From positions 1-15,871 of the forward strand of contig CAIVDX010000298.1 of the NCBI GenBank assembly GCA_903904805.1: a stretch of 15,871 bases of DNA, written 5' to 3'. This document shows positions 7,735 through 15,169 of this stretch, piece after piece. This DNA is from an uncultured Rhodospirillales bacterium (GTDB taxonomy: Bacteria; Pseudomonadota; Alphaproteobacteria; Acetobacterales; Acetobacteraceae). The notes beneath the pieces were generated by a model that made no database searches, had not been told where the DNA came from, and saw only the letters and a program-made list of their open reading frames with translations. A program made the translations under genes and the position numbers. Position 1 is the first letter of the stretch. Each line of letters starts with the position of its first letter.

Positions 7735-8706
7735 TCAGACCCCGATGCGCGGATCAAGCAGCGTGTAGGCCAGATCCACCAACAGATTGATCACCACCAC
7801 GACGCACGCCGAAACAAAGAAGATCCCAAGCAGCAGATTCAGATCCCGCCCCTGCAGCGCAGAGAACGCCAGCGTGCCGATCCCCGGCCAGCCAAACACC
7901 GATTCCACAATCACCGACCCGCCGATCAGATTACCGGCCTGCACACCCGCCATCGTCACGATCGGCAGCAACGCGTTGCGCATGATATGGCCGAACAACA
8001 CCCCGCGCCCGCTCTGCCCTTTCGCCCGCGCGGTGGTCACATAATCCTGCCGCGTCTGATCGATCACCGAGGCCCGCATCACCCGCACATAGAGTGCCAG
8101 ATAAAACAGCGCGAGCGAGAGCGCCGGCAGCATCAGATGCCGTGCCACATCCCTGATCTGTTCAGCTCCCTCATAGAACGCGCCGATCGTCTCGAACCCG
8201 CTGGTGGGCAACCACTCCAGTCGGATCGCGAACAGCACGATCAACATCAGCCCCAGCCAGAATGTGGGTGTGGCCGCCGCCAGCAGCGCGAAAGCGCTGA
8301 TGAGCGCGTCGGAAACGGAATTGCGCCTCACCCCGGCCAGCAATCCCAGCAGCGTGCCCAGCCCCACCGCCAATACGAAGGCCGTGCCCATCAACAGCAA
8401 CGTCGGTCCCAGCCGACCGAGGATCAGGCTGAGCACCGCCTCCTCATTGCGAAACGAATAGCCCAGATCAAGATGCAGCATGTTCACGACGTAGTGCACA
8501 TATTGCAGCGGCAACGGCTCATCCAGCCCGAACCTGTGCCGCAGCATCTCGGTATATTCCGCGCTTGCCGCCCCACCCTCGCCCGCCATCACCGAGGCTG
8601 CATCCCCCGGTGCCAAATGGATCAACCCGAAATTCAGGCTGGCCACCCCCAGCAGCACCGGCAGCGCGAACAGCAACCGCCGCGCCACATGCGGCAGGCG
8701 CCGCAT
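7735..8706 (-). CDS. ABC importer permease, DppB type
   Basis: A 323-residue permease partner of the DppC-type protein. It starts RRLLFALPVLLGVASLNF and has the family segment LAPGD (31-35), about six membrane helices, the EAA loop DYVTTARAKGQSGRGVLF...RNALLP (about 221-248), and the C-terminal signatures VESVFGWPGIG and TLLDPRIG. ATG 8706 was chosen because it begins right at the conserved N-terminal helix, with one base between it and the binding-protein stop. An upstream in-frame start at 8748 would add 14 residues lying inside the binding-protein gene. The spacing implies translational coupling to the binding-protein gene. Confidence 0.92.
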   Translation of the reverse strand: MRRLPHVARRLLFALPVLLGVASLNFGLIHLAPGDAASVMAGEGGAASAEYTEMLRHRFGLDEPLPLQYVHYVVNMLHLDLGYSFRNEEAVLSLILGRLGPTLLLMGTAFVLAVGLGTLLGLLAGVRRNSVSDALISAFALLAAATPTFWLGLMLIVLFAIRLEWLPTSGFETIGAFYEGAEQIRDVARHLMLPALSLALFYLALYVRVMRASVIDQTRQDYVTTARAKGQSGRGVLFGHIMRNALLPIVTMAGVQAGNLIGGSVIVESVFGWPGIGTLAFSALQGRDLNLLLGIFFVSACVVVVINLLVDLAYTLLDPRIGV

Positions 8707-8707
8707 C

Positions 8708-10321
8708 TCAGTGCTCGATCCACGCCCGGTCGAAAGCCGAGTAGGCACCGAGGGGATTCGTCACCGCATTATGCAGCTTGCGATGATACACCGTCACATA
8801 CTGGATCTCCGACAGCCAGATCAGCGGGCTGTCCTCCACCAGGATCTTCTGGATCTGCTGATAGATCGCCGCCCGCTTCGCCGGATCGAGTTCCACCGCT
8901 CCCGCCGCGAACAGATCATCCACGACCTTGTTGCTGTAGAAATTATTGTTGACGAAAACAACGCCCTTGCGGATCTGGTCGGTCACATATTGCCGCTGCA
9001 CCCCGATCACCGGGTCCGACGCATTGGAGACGAACGGCTCGCTGATATCATAGTCGTAATCGGTATAAACGCGCTTGAGCCACGCCCCGGTATCTTCGCT
9101 CCGCAGGGACAGATCGATCCCCACCACCGCCAGCGCCTGCTTGATATATTCCGCCTGGCGTTGCCATTGCTGCCCGAACGAATTCACCTCGATCTTCGCC
9201 GAGAAGCGGATGCCATCCGCCTTGCGTGGCAACCCTGCCTCGTCCAGCAACCGATTGGCGATCGCGATGCGATCCGGCACATCAAAGCGCCGCACATCGG
9301 CGGTGTAGATCCCTGACGCGGCGAAGCTCGAACAGATCGGCCCGGTCGCCGGCTTGCCAAATCCATACTGGATATTATCCACAATGAACTGCCGATCGAT
9401 CGCATAAGCGATCGCCTGGCGTACCTCGCGCTTGTCAAACGGTGGATGCCGGCTATTGAGCTCCAGTTCGCTCAACCCGGCGAACAGCTCATAGCCCTTG
9501 GTCGTCGTCTCCAGCATCGGATTGCGCCGCATCCGCTCGACATCGGCGAGATTGACCGCATTATACGCGGCGAACTGCACCTCACCCGCCTCGATCGCCG
9601 CTGAGCGCGTCGATGCATCCGGAATGAACCGCGCAACGATGCGATCCAGATAAGGCAACCCCGCCTGCCAGTAATTCGGATTGCGATCGAGACGGACATA
9701 CTGCCCGCGCTCCCAATTGACGAATTTGAACGGCCCCGTTCCCACCGGCCGGTTGACACTCTGATTCGCACTCGGATCGGTATTCTCAAACACCGATTTG
9801 CACAAAATCGGCGAGTCCCAGGCCGACAGCGCCATCATGATATAGGGCGCGGGATGCGCCAGCCGAAAGATCGCCGTCAGCCTATCGGGCGTGTCCACTG
9901 CAACCAGCTGCGCGAAGGTCGCCGGTGCGCGCGGATGCACCTTCTTCAGCACCTGCATGAATGTATATTCCACATCCGCACTGGTGAACGGCGCGCCGTT
10001 ATGGAAGGTCACACCATCCTGCAGATGAAACGTCACGCTCAGCCCGTCGGCAGACACCTCCCAGGACTTCGCCAGATGCGGCACCGGCCTCAGGTCCCAA
10101 TCATAGCCCAGCAGCCCCTCATAAACCTGCGTGGTGATCGGCGGAATATTGCCCGCCACCGACATATAGGCCCCCAGATTGGCCGGCTCCGGCTGCACGA
10201 TCGTCACCAGCGTGCCCCCCCGCTGCGGCGCCGGCTGCGCAGCCGCCCCAACCGGAAGACTGAGCGCGGCCCCGCCGGCCAGCACAGCACGACGACCAAG
10301 AAAATGCGTGGGATCGGACAT
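8708..10321 (-). CDS. Extracellular solute-binding protein, family 5 (peptide/nickel type)
   Basis: A 537-residue periplasmic receptor for the importer encoded downstream. The N-terminus has a twin Arg (residues 10-11, GRRAVLAGGAALSLPVGAAA) and a hydrophobic stretch, with likely cleavage after Ala28; this looks like a Tat-type signal without the full SRRxFLK motif. Family-5 signatures follow: LAKSWEVSADGLSVTFHLQ, VTFHNGAPFTSADVEYTF, GTGPFKFVNWERG, KREVRQAIAYAIDRQF, and a QKILVEDSPLIWL segment near the end. ATG 10321 begins the signal peptide; the open frame reaches 10525 but that stretch holds promoter sequence and overlaps the divergent amidase gene. GAGG at 10334-10337 is a rather distant ribosome site (12 bases). 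First gene of a four-gene minus-strand operon. The substrate could be a peptide or another small ligand. Confidence 0.93.
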   Translation of the reverse strand: MSDPTHFLGRRAVLAGGAALSLPVGAAAQPAPQRGGTLVTIVQPEPANLGAYMSVAGNIPPITTQVYEGLLGYDWDLRPVPHLAKSWEVSADGLSVTFHLQDGVTFHNGAPFTSADVEYTFMQVLKKVHPRAPATFAQLVAVDTPDRLTAIFRLAHPAPYIMMALSAWDSPILCKSVFENTDPSANQSVNRPVGTGPFKFVNWERGQYVRLDRNPNYWQAGLPYLDRIVARFIPDASTRSAAIEAGEVQFAAYNAVNLADVERMRRNPMLETTTKGYELFAGLSELELNSRHPPFDKREVRQAIAYAIDRQFIVDNIQYGFGKPATGPICSSFAASGIYTADVRRFDVPDRIAIANRLLDEAGLPRKADGIRFSAKIEVNSFGQQWQRQAEYIKQALAVVGIDLSLRSEDTGAWLKRVYTDYDYDISEPFVSNASDPVIGVQRQYVTDQIRKGVVFVNNNFYSNKVVDDLFAAGAVELDPAKRAAIYQQIQKILVEDSPLIWLSEIQYVTVYHRKLHNAVTNPLGAYSAFDRAWIEH

Positions 10322-10384
10322 GGTGGTTGGCAACCTCGATGGCTCGGGCACACGGCCCTTGGTTCGACAGGCCCTGCCATGGTC

Positions 10385-10400
10385 AGCAATCCACATGCCA
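10385..10400 (-). promoter_or_regulatory. Candidate sigma-54 (RpoN) promoter for the importer operon
   Basis: On the minus strand the sequence reads TGGCATGTGGATTGCT, compared with the RpoN consensus TGGCACGNNNNTTGCW. Only one fixed base differs, and the GG-to-GC spacing is exactly 10 bases. Transcription would start near 10375, leaving a leader of roughly 54 bases before the binding-protein ATG at 10321. RpoN promoters need an enhancer-binding activator; none is encoded in the window. Confidence 0.6.
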
Positions 10401-10408
10401 CCGCCGAC

Positions 10409-10424
10409 TGGCGTGGAAATTGCG
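10409..10424 (+). promoter_or_regulatory. Candidate sigma-54 (RpoN) promoter for the amidase operon
   Basis: The sequence TGGCGTGGAAATTGCG keeps the invariant GG (10410-10411) and GC (10422-10423) with exact 10-base spacing, TGGC and TTGC complete. It deviates from the consensus at the two bases after TGGC and at the last position. The expected start is near 10435, about 34 bases before the amidase ATG. It lies back to back with the minus-strand promoter, 8 bases apart. Confidence 0.5.
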
Positions 10425-10468
10425 GAATAGTTCCCGGAGGCGTCAGCCAGGGGCACAGGGAGGCAAGA

Positions 10469-11962
10469 ATGACCGCCAGCATGTCGATATTCCCCGTCGA
10501 AGAGGTATCGATCGCACAATTGCACGCCGCCTATCGCGCGGGCGCCACCAGCGCCGTCGCTGTCACCCAGTCACATCTGAACCGCATCGCCGCCTATGAC
10601 CGCGCAGGCCCCATGCTCGGCGCCATCATCGTCACCAACCCCCAGGCCCTCGCCGATGCCGCCGCCCTCGATGCCGAATTCACCACCACCGGTAAACTGC
10701 GTGGCCCGCTGCACGGCATCCCCGTCCTGGTGAAGGACAATTACGACGTCGCCGGCCTGCAAACCACCGGCGGCTCGTCCGCCCTGCTCGGCTGGGTCCC
10801 GCCCGCCGACGCCACCGTGATCGCGAAAATCCGTGCCGCCGGCGGCATCATTCTCGCCAAGACCACCATGTCAGAGTGGGCCCGCGGCGGGCTCGACAAC
10901 ATCAACTCCGTCCTCCCAGGCTTCGCCCGCAACCCCTACAACACCGCCTTCGCCACCGGCGGCTCCTCGGGCGGCACCGGCTCGGGCCTCGCCGCAAGCT
11001 TCGGCGTGGTCGGGCTTGGGTCGGACACGCTGGGCTCCATCCGCAACCCTTCCTCGAACAACGCGCTCGTCGGCCTGCGTCCCAGCTGGGCACTCGTCTC
11101 CCGCGCCGGCATGGTCGGCCTGTATGATGCCCGCGACACCGCCGGCCCAATGGCGCGCAGCGTGACCGACCTCGCCATCCTGCTCGACGTGATCGCCGGG
11201 GTGGATGCAGCCGACATTGCCACGCAGGGTGCCGCCGGCAACATCCTCGACAGCTACACCGCTTTTCTCAAGCCCGACGGTGCCGCTGGCAAACGCATCG
11301 GCGTCCTCCGCCAGGCCTTCCCTCCTGATGCCTCCGACCCTCAGCTCGTCGCTCTGCTCGACCAGGCCGTCGCCGACCTCCGGCGCATCGGTGCCGAGAT
11401 CATCGACCCCTTCACCATCGATGGCTTCGAGACGATGATGCCGCGCCATCACCCGCTCAGCGAGGTCCGCGCCGCGATCGAAACCTACCTCGCCAAAACC
11501 GGCCCGACATTTCCAAAAACCCTTGCGGAGATCGTCGCCTCCGGCAAATTCCACCCGCTGCACGAAATCGGCCTGATCACCACCGCCCCCGCCCCACCGC
11601 CGCGCGAAGACCCCGTCGTCGCCGCGCTGGAGGCCGACGAGGCAAAGATGCGCACCGCCTGGCTCGCCGCCATGAAAGCCCAGAATATCGACGCACTCGT
11701 GCTCCCCGTCGCCGCCTATCCGCCCAAATTGAACGGCGACCGCAACACCACGCCCGCCGGCAGCCTCACCGCCTTCGCCTCCGCCCTGCACTGGCCCGCC
11801 GCCGTGGTGCCCATGGGCTACACCTACGAGATGCTGCCCAGCGGCCTGCAGATCATCGGCCGCCCCTGGTCCGAACCCACGTTGCTCGCGATCGCCTATT
11901 CCTATGAACAGGCCACGCGCCACCGTGTCCCGCCGCCGACGGTTCCCCCGCTCGCAACGTGA
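10469..11962 (+). CDS. Amidase signature family hydrolase (peptide-amidase-like)
   Basis: A 497-residue amidase with the full Ser-cisSer-Lys triad: Lys89 in GIPVLVKDN, cis-Ser167 in GGSSGGTGSG, and nucleophile Ser190 in GSDTLGSIRNPS. The segment KTTMSEWARGG and the VGLRPSWALVSRAGMVGL...DTAGPMARSVTDLA stretch resemble peptide amidases and related enzymes that release ammonia from carboxamides. No signal peptide is seen, so it is probably cytoplasmic. A strong ribosome site AGGGAGG (10457-10463) lies 5 bases before ATG 10469. The gene is divergent from a peptide-type importer and first in an operon with a monooxygenase and a second amide hydrolase, which fits a role in releasing nitrogen from an imported amide. 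The exact substrate cannot be inferred. Confidence 0.93.
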   Translation: MTASMSIFPVEEVSIAQLHAAYRAGATSAVAVTQSHLNRIAAYDRAGPMLGAIIVTNPQALADAAALDAEFTTTGKLRGPLHGIPVLVKDNYDVAGLQTTGGSSALLGWVPPADATVIAKIRAAGGIILAKTTMSEWARGGLDNINSVLPGFARNPYNTAFATGGSSGGTGSGLAASFGVVGLGSDTLGSIRNPSSNNALVGLRPSWALVSRAGMVGLYDARDTAGPMARSVTDLAILLDVIAGVDAADIATQGAAGNILDSYTAFLKPDGAAGKRIGVLRQAFPPDASDPQLVALLDQAVADLRRIGAEIIDPFTIDGFETMMPRHHPLSEVRAAIETYLAKTGPTFPKTLAEIVASGKFHPLHEIGLITTAPAPPPREDPVVAALEADEAKMRTAWLAAMKAQNIDALVLPVAAYPPKLNGDRNTTPAGSLTAFASALHWPAAVVPMGYTYEMLPSGLQIIGRPWSEPTLLAIAYSYEQATRHRVPPPTVPPLAT

Positions 11963-11973
11963 CCCCACCGGCG

Positions 11974-11989
11974 TGGCATATGCCTTGCA
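11974..11989 (+). promoter_or_regulatory. Candidate sigma-54 (RpoN) promoter before the NMT1-like binding protein
   Basis: The sequence TGGCATATGCCTTGCA contains TGGCA, then TTGCA with the exact RpoN -24/-12 spacing (GG 11975-11976, GC 11987-11988). It departs from TGGCACG only at the sixth and seventh bases. It begins 12 bases after the amidase stop. The start would be near 12000, about 50 bases before the GTG at 12051. This would give the distal genes an internal RpoN promoter. Confidence 0.5.
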
Positions 11990-11996
11990 GATTTCC

Positions 11997-12040
11997 CGAT
12001 CAGCCCTCGATCAGCCCCCGATCAGCAATAGTCAGCCTCA
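11997..12040 (+). repeat. Tandem 11-bp repeats in the leader of the NMT1-like gene
   Basis: Three copies of CGATCAGC begin at 11997, 12008 and 12019, exactly 11 bases apart (CGATCAGCCCT, CGATCAGCCCC, CGATCAGCAAT). A degenerate fourth copy, AGTCAGCCTCA, follows at 12030. The array runs from the predicted RpoN start to the AGGAG ribosome site. The 11-base period is close to one DNA turn, so either a DNA-binding protein or an RNA-level regulator could read it. Function is unknown. Confidence 0.6.
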
Positions 12041-12050
12041 GGAGACAAGC

Positions 12051-13079
12051 GTGAGCCGCATGCACCCCAAGCCGACCCTCACCCGCCGCACAGCCCTGCA
12101 AGCCGCCGCCGCGCTGGGCGTGACCGCCGCGACCCGAAGCGCACAGGCCGCCGACCTGGTGCCGATCACCTTCCAGCTCGACTGGATCGCCTATGGCCGC
12201 CACGTGCCCTATTACGTCGCCCTGAAAAAGGGCTTCTATTCCGCCGCAGGAATGGACGTGAAGATCGAGCAGGGCACAGGTGCCATGGCCGGCTTCCGCT
12301 ACCTCGCCGCCGGCCGCGCCCAATTCATCTTCCAGGACATCGGCTCGCTCATCGCCCTGCGCGCGCGTGACGATATGAAGATCAAGGCCGTCTGCGGCGT
12401 CTATCAAAAGCCGCCGCACACCGCCTTCTACATCAAGGGCAAGGGCATCACCACGCCGAAGGATTTCGAGGGCCGCAAGATCGCCACCTCCCCGGGCAGC
12501 TCACCCAAGGTGATGTTCCCCGCCTTCGCCGCCGCCAACAACATTGACGAAGACAAGGTCTCCTGGCTCTCCACCGACCCCAACACGCTGAACTCCGCCC
12601 TGCTCACCCACCAGGCTGACGGCATGGTCACCTATCTCTTCACCCTGCCGGTGCTGCAAAAGGCCGCGCAGAATGGTGAGCAGATCGGCGCGTTCACCTT
12701 CGGCGATTTCGGCGTGGATTTCTACGCCAACGCAATCCTCGCCATGGAGGACTACATCACTGCCAACCCCACGCTGGTGCGCGGCTTCGTGCAGGCGACA
12801 AAAAAGGGCTTCGAATACACCATGGCGCACCGCGAGGAATCGGTCGCCATCATGAAGGAATTCCAGCCCCAACTCGATCTTGAATCGGCGATGAAGGAAC
12901 TCGACATCCTCGAGGACCTCACCACCAGCGAGGATACGAAGAAATTCGGCTTCGGCACCATGACCGACGCCAAAATGAAAGCCACCGAGGAGCTCACAGT
13001 GAAATATCTGCAGCTCCCGGGCCATCTGGCGCCCGCCGACCTCTACACCAACGCCTTCCTCACGCCGAGCAACGCGTAG
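12051..13079 (+). CDS. Secreted NMT1/THI5-like ABC substrate-binding protein
   Basis: A 342-residue periplasmic binding protein of the NMT1/THI5-like (SsuA/ThiY/TauA) group. Residues 1-33 are a signal peptide with a twin Arg (12-13, TLTRRTALQ), with likely cleavage after AQA33. The mature start FQLDWIAYGRHVPYYVALKKGFY is typical, followed by GTGAMAGFRYLAAGRAQF, a KGKGITTPKDFEGRKIATSPGSS segment, and DGMVTYLFTLPVL. Relatives carry pyrimidines, riboflavin, sulfonates or nitriles. GTG 12051 is preferred over ATG 12060 because AGGAG (12040-12044) is 6 bases before the GTG but 15 from the ATG. No matching permease or ATPase is in the window. Next gene starts 22 bases on. Confidence 0.88.
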   Translation: MSRMHPKPTLTRRTALQAAAALGVTAATRSAQAADLVPITFQLDWIAYGRHVPYYVALKKGFYSAAGMDVKIEQGTGAMAGFRYLAAGRAQFIFQDIGSLIALRARDDMKIKAVCGVYQKPPHTAFYIKGKGITTPKDFEGRKIATSPGSSPKVMFPAFAAANNIDEDKVSWLSTDPNTLNSALLTHQADGMVTYLFTLPVLQKAAQNGEQIGAFTFGDFGVDFYANAILAMEDYITANPTLVRGFVQATKKGFEYTMAHREESVAIMKEFQPQLDLESAMKELDILEDLTTSEDTKKFGFGTMTDAKMKATEELTVKYLQLPGHLAPADLYTNAFLTPSNA

Positions 13080-13101
13080 GCGTCCGCGCCGGAGACGTCC
13101 C

Positions 13102-14232
13102 ATGGCGCGTCATGTCGAGATCGCCGGCGCCGGCATCGGCGGCCTCACCGCCGCCGCCGCCTTCGCCCAACGCGGCTGGTCGGTGCGCGTGCATGAGCGC
13201 GCCGCCGAACTGCGCGACATCGGTGTCGGCACCACCATCTGGGCGAACGGCCACCGCGTGCTCGCCGCCATCGGCGCACTCGATGAGGTGCTCGCCCGCG
13301 GCAACCGCATCAGCCGCCTCGAACTGTTCGATCACACCAACACCATGCTCCGCGGCGACAATTTCCCGCCCGGCGAACTCCAGGGCACCGTCGCCCTGCG
13401 CGTGGATCTGCACCAGGCGTTGGTCAACGCCGCCCGCCGCAGCGGCGTGGAGATCATCCTCTCCTCCCCCGCAATGGCAGCAGAACCCGAGGGCGTGCTG
13501 ATCACCGAAGGCGGCGCCCGCCACGAGGCTGACCTGGTGATCGGCACCGACGGCTACAATTCACGCGTACGAGATTCCCTTGGTCTGGCAAGCCATGTCG
13601 GCTTCGTCACCGATGCGCATATCGGCCGCGTGATCATCCCCCGGGTGGGCCCCGCAGAGCCGGGGGCGATCCGCGAATATTGGGGCCCCACCCGCTGCTG
13701 CGGCGTGCTCAGCTGCGGCGAGCAGGAATATATGTTCCTCAGCGGCTCCGAAAACTGCCCGCTCGCGCCCGACGAGGTCGCCAACAGCACCGTCGCCCAC
13801 GCCGCCTGGATCGCCGAATTCCCTCATCTTGCCGAGCATTTCAGCCGCATCGGCACCAACGTCATCTGGGGCCGCTACCCCATCGTCCGCTGCACCTCAT
13901 GGTCAGCCGGCCGCGTCGCGATCCTCGGCGATTCCGCCCACGGCATGCCCTCCACCCTCGCCCAGGGTGCTGGATGCGCGATGGCCAACGCACTGGCCCT
14001 CGCCGAAATGGCAACGAGCTCCGCCGATATCGCAACGATGTTGCCCGAGTGGGAAGCGCGCGAGCGCCCGGTCACCGAAATCACCCAGCGCTGGGCGGTG
14101 CTGTATCTCACCTTGCTCAAACGCTGGCCGAATGATCTGCTGGATATGCGGGCCGCCATGACCGCCGAGGCCTTCGCGTCACCGGGCCTGGTGCGCCACC
14201 TCACCACCGCGGCTCGCCACGTCGTCGGCTGA
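13102..14232 (+). CDS. FAD-dependent monooxygenase, MHPCO/PHBH-like class A
   Basis: A 376-residue flavoprotein hydroxylase with one Rossmann FAD fold: GAGIGG at residues 9-14, ribose-binding Glu near HER (31-33), the DG motif VIGTDGYNSRVR (Asp150-Gly151), and the GD motif GRVAILGDSAHGMPSTLAQGAGCAM (Gly276-Asp277; described in parts: GRVAILGD, then SAHGMPSTLAQGAGCAM). The N-terminal ELRDIGVGTTIWANGHRVL and the AQGAGCAM segment recall 2-methyl-3-hydroxypyridine-5-carboxylate oxygenase, which opens a pyridine ring; 6-hydroxynicotinate and other aromatic hydroxylases are also possible. The resemblance is from memory, without alignment. GGAGA (13091-13095) lies 6 bases before ATG 13102. Neighbouring amide hydrolases fit ring cleavage of an N-heterocycle. 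Confidence 0.88.
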   Translation: MARHVEIAGAGIGGLTAAAAFAQRGWSVRVHERAAELRDIGVGTTIWANGHRVLAAIGALDEVLARGNRISRLELFDHTNTMLRGDNFPPGELQGTVALRVDLHQALVNAARRSGVEIILSSPAMAAEPEGVLITEGGARHEADLVIGTDGYNSRVRDSLGLASHVGFVTDAHIGRVIIPRVGPAEPGAIREYWGPTRCCGVLSCGEQEYMFLSGSENCPLAPDEVANSTVAHAAWIAEFPHLAEHFSRIGTNVIWGRYPIVRCTSWSAGRVAILGDSAHGMPSTLAQGAGCAMANALALAEMATSSADIATMLPEWEARERPVTEITQRWAVLYLTLLKRWPNDLLDMRAAMTAEAFASPGLVRHLTTAARHVVG

Positions 14233-14248
14233 CCACAGGAGTCCCGCC

Positions 14249-15169
14249 ATGCCAATGCCCCTGATCCGCAGCCGCATCTTCCCCGGCCCGCAGAATCTCG
14301 CCTTGTTCGCTGCCGAGGCCAAAGGCTTTTTCGCGCGCGAGGGTGTTGAGACCGATTTGCGCATCACCACCGGTTCGGACGAACAGCGTCGCACCCTCGC
14401 CTCCGGCGAGGTCGAGATCATTCATTCCGCCGTCGACAACGCCGTCTACATGGTCGAGACCACCAACCCCGATGTGGTCATCGTCTGCGGCGGCGGCACC
14501 GGCATGAACGAACTCATGGTACGTCCCGAAATCAAAACCTACGAGGATATTCGCGGCAAAACCGTGGTTGTCGACGCCGCCTTCACCGCCTACGCCTTCC
14601 AACTCTACACCATGCTGGCGATGAACGGCCTCGCCAAGGGCGACTACGAGGTGCTCCCCGCCGGTGGTGCCACCCAGCGCCTGGCCGCGATGCGCCAAAG
14701 CCCAACCCATGTCGCCGCGATGCTGAATCCGCCCTGGAACTTCGTCGCCGAAGCCGAGGGCTACAGCAGCTTCGGCACCGCGGTCAGTGCCATCGGCCCT
14801 TATCAGGGCGATGGCGGCTTCGTCCTGCGTGGCTGGGCCGAAGCGAACGCAGACACCCTCGTGCGCTATATCCGCGCCAACATTGCCGGCGCCCGTTGGG
14901 CCTACGACACATCCAACCGTGCAGAGGCCACCGCCATCCTCGCCGCGCGCCTCAACATCGACAGCGACACCGCCGCCCGCTCGGTGGAAACCGCCGTCGG
15001 CACCAATGGCGGGCTTGCAAAAGATGCGGCCTTCGACTGGGACGGTTTCAACAATCTCCTGCGCATCCGGCAAACCATCGCCAGCACCTGGACCGGCCCG
15101 ATCCCCCCCGCCCAAAAATACGTCGATCTCACCTGGTATGATCGCGCCCTGGCCGATCTCGGCACATAA
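14249..15169 (+). CDS. NMT1/THI5-like periplasmic-binding-fold protein without signal peptide
   Basis: A 306-residue protein with the type II periplasmic-binding fold of the NMT1 group. The fold begins at once: IRSRIFPGPQNLALFAAEAKGFFAREGVE split as IRSRIFPGPQNLALFAAEAK and GFFAREGVE, residues 6-34. It continues with TLASGEVEIIHSAVDNAVYM, a MVRPEIKTYEDIRGKTVVVD segment, and GGATQRLAAMRQ. No hydrophobic N-terminus exists and no upstream in-frame start was found, so it should stay in the cytoplasm. The yeast THI5 Cys-rich iron motif is absent. Signal-less relatives of this fold include enzymes such as MqnA, MqnD and dihydroxyphthalate decarboxylase, so it may be an enzyme or sensor. AGGAG (14237-14241) lies 7 bases before ATG. 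Its TAA shares one base with the next ATG. Confidence 0.82.
   Translation: MPMPLIRSRIFPGPQNLALFAAEAKGFFAREGVETDLRITTGSDEQRRTLASGEVEIIHSAVDNAVYMVETTNPDVVIVCGGGTGMNELMVRPEIKTYEDIRGKTVVVDAAFTAYAFQLYTMLAMNGLAKGDYEVLPAGGATQRLAAMRQSPTHVAAMLNPPWNFVAEAEGYSSFGTAVSAIGPYQGDGGFVLRGWAEANADTLVRYIRANIAGARWAYDTSNRAEATAILAARLNIDSDTAARSVETAVGTNGGLAKDAAFDWDGFNNLLRIRQTIASTWTGPIPPAQKYVDLTWYDRALADLGT

Noticed and set aside
10322..10525. Longer N-terminus for the family-5 binding protein
   Set aside because: The signal peptide begins after the ATG at 10321, and the extension covers both promoter motifs and the start of the divergent amidase.
10871..11968. A 365-codon minus-strand open frame opposite the amidase
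   Set aside because: The amidase has its full catalytic triad on the plus strand; the opposite frame is Gly-rich and matches no family.
14249..15169. The cytosolic NMT1-fold protein as a THI5-type thiamine-pyrimidine synthase
   Set aside because: The Cys-rich iron-binding motif of yeast THI5 is absent; the only nearby candidate is a single Cys in VIVCGGGTG.
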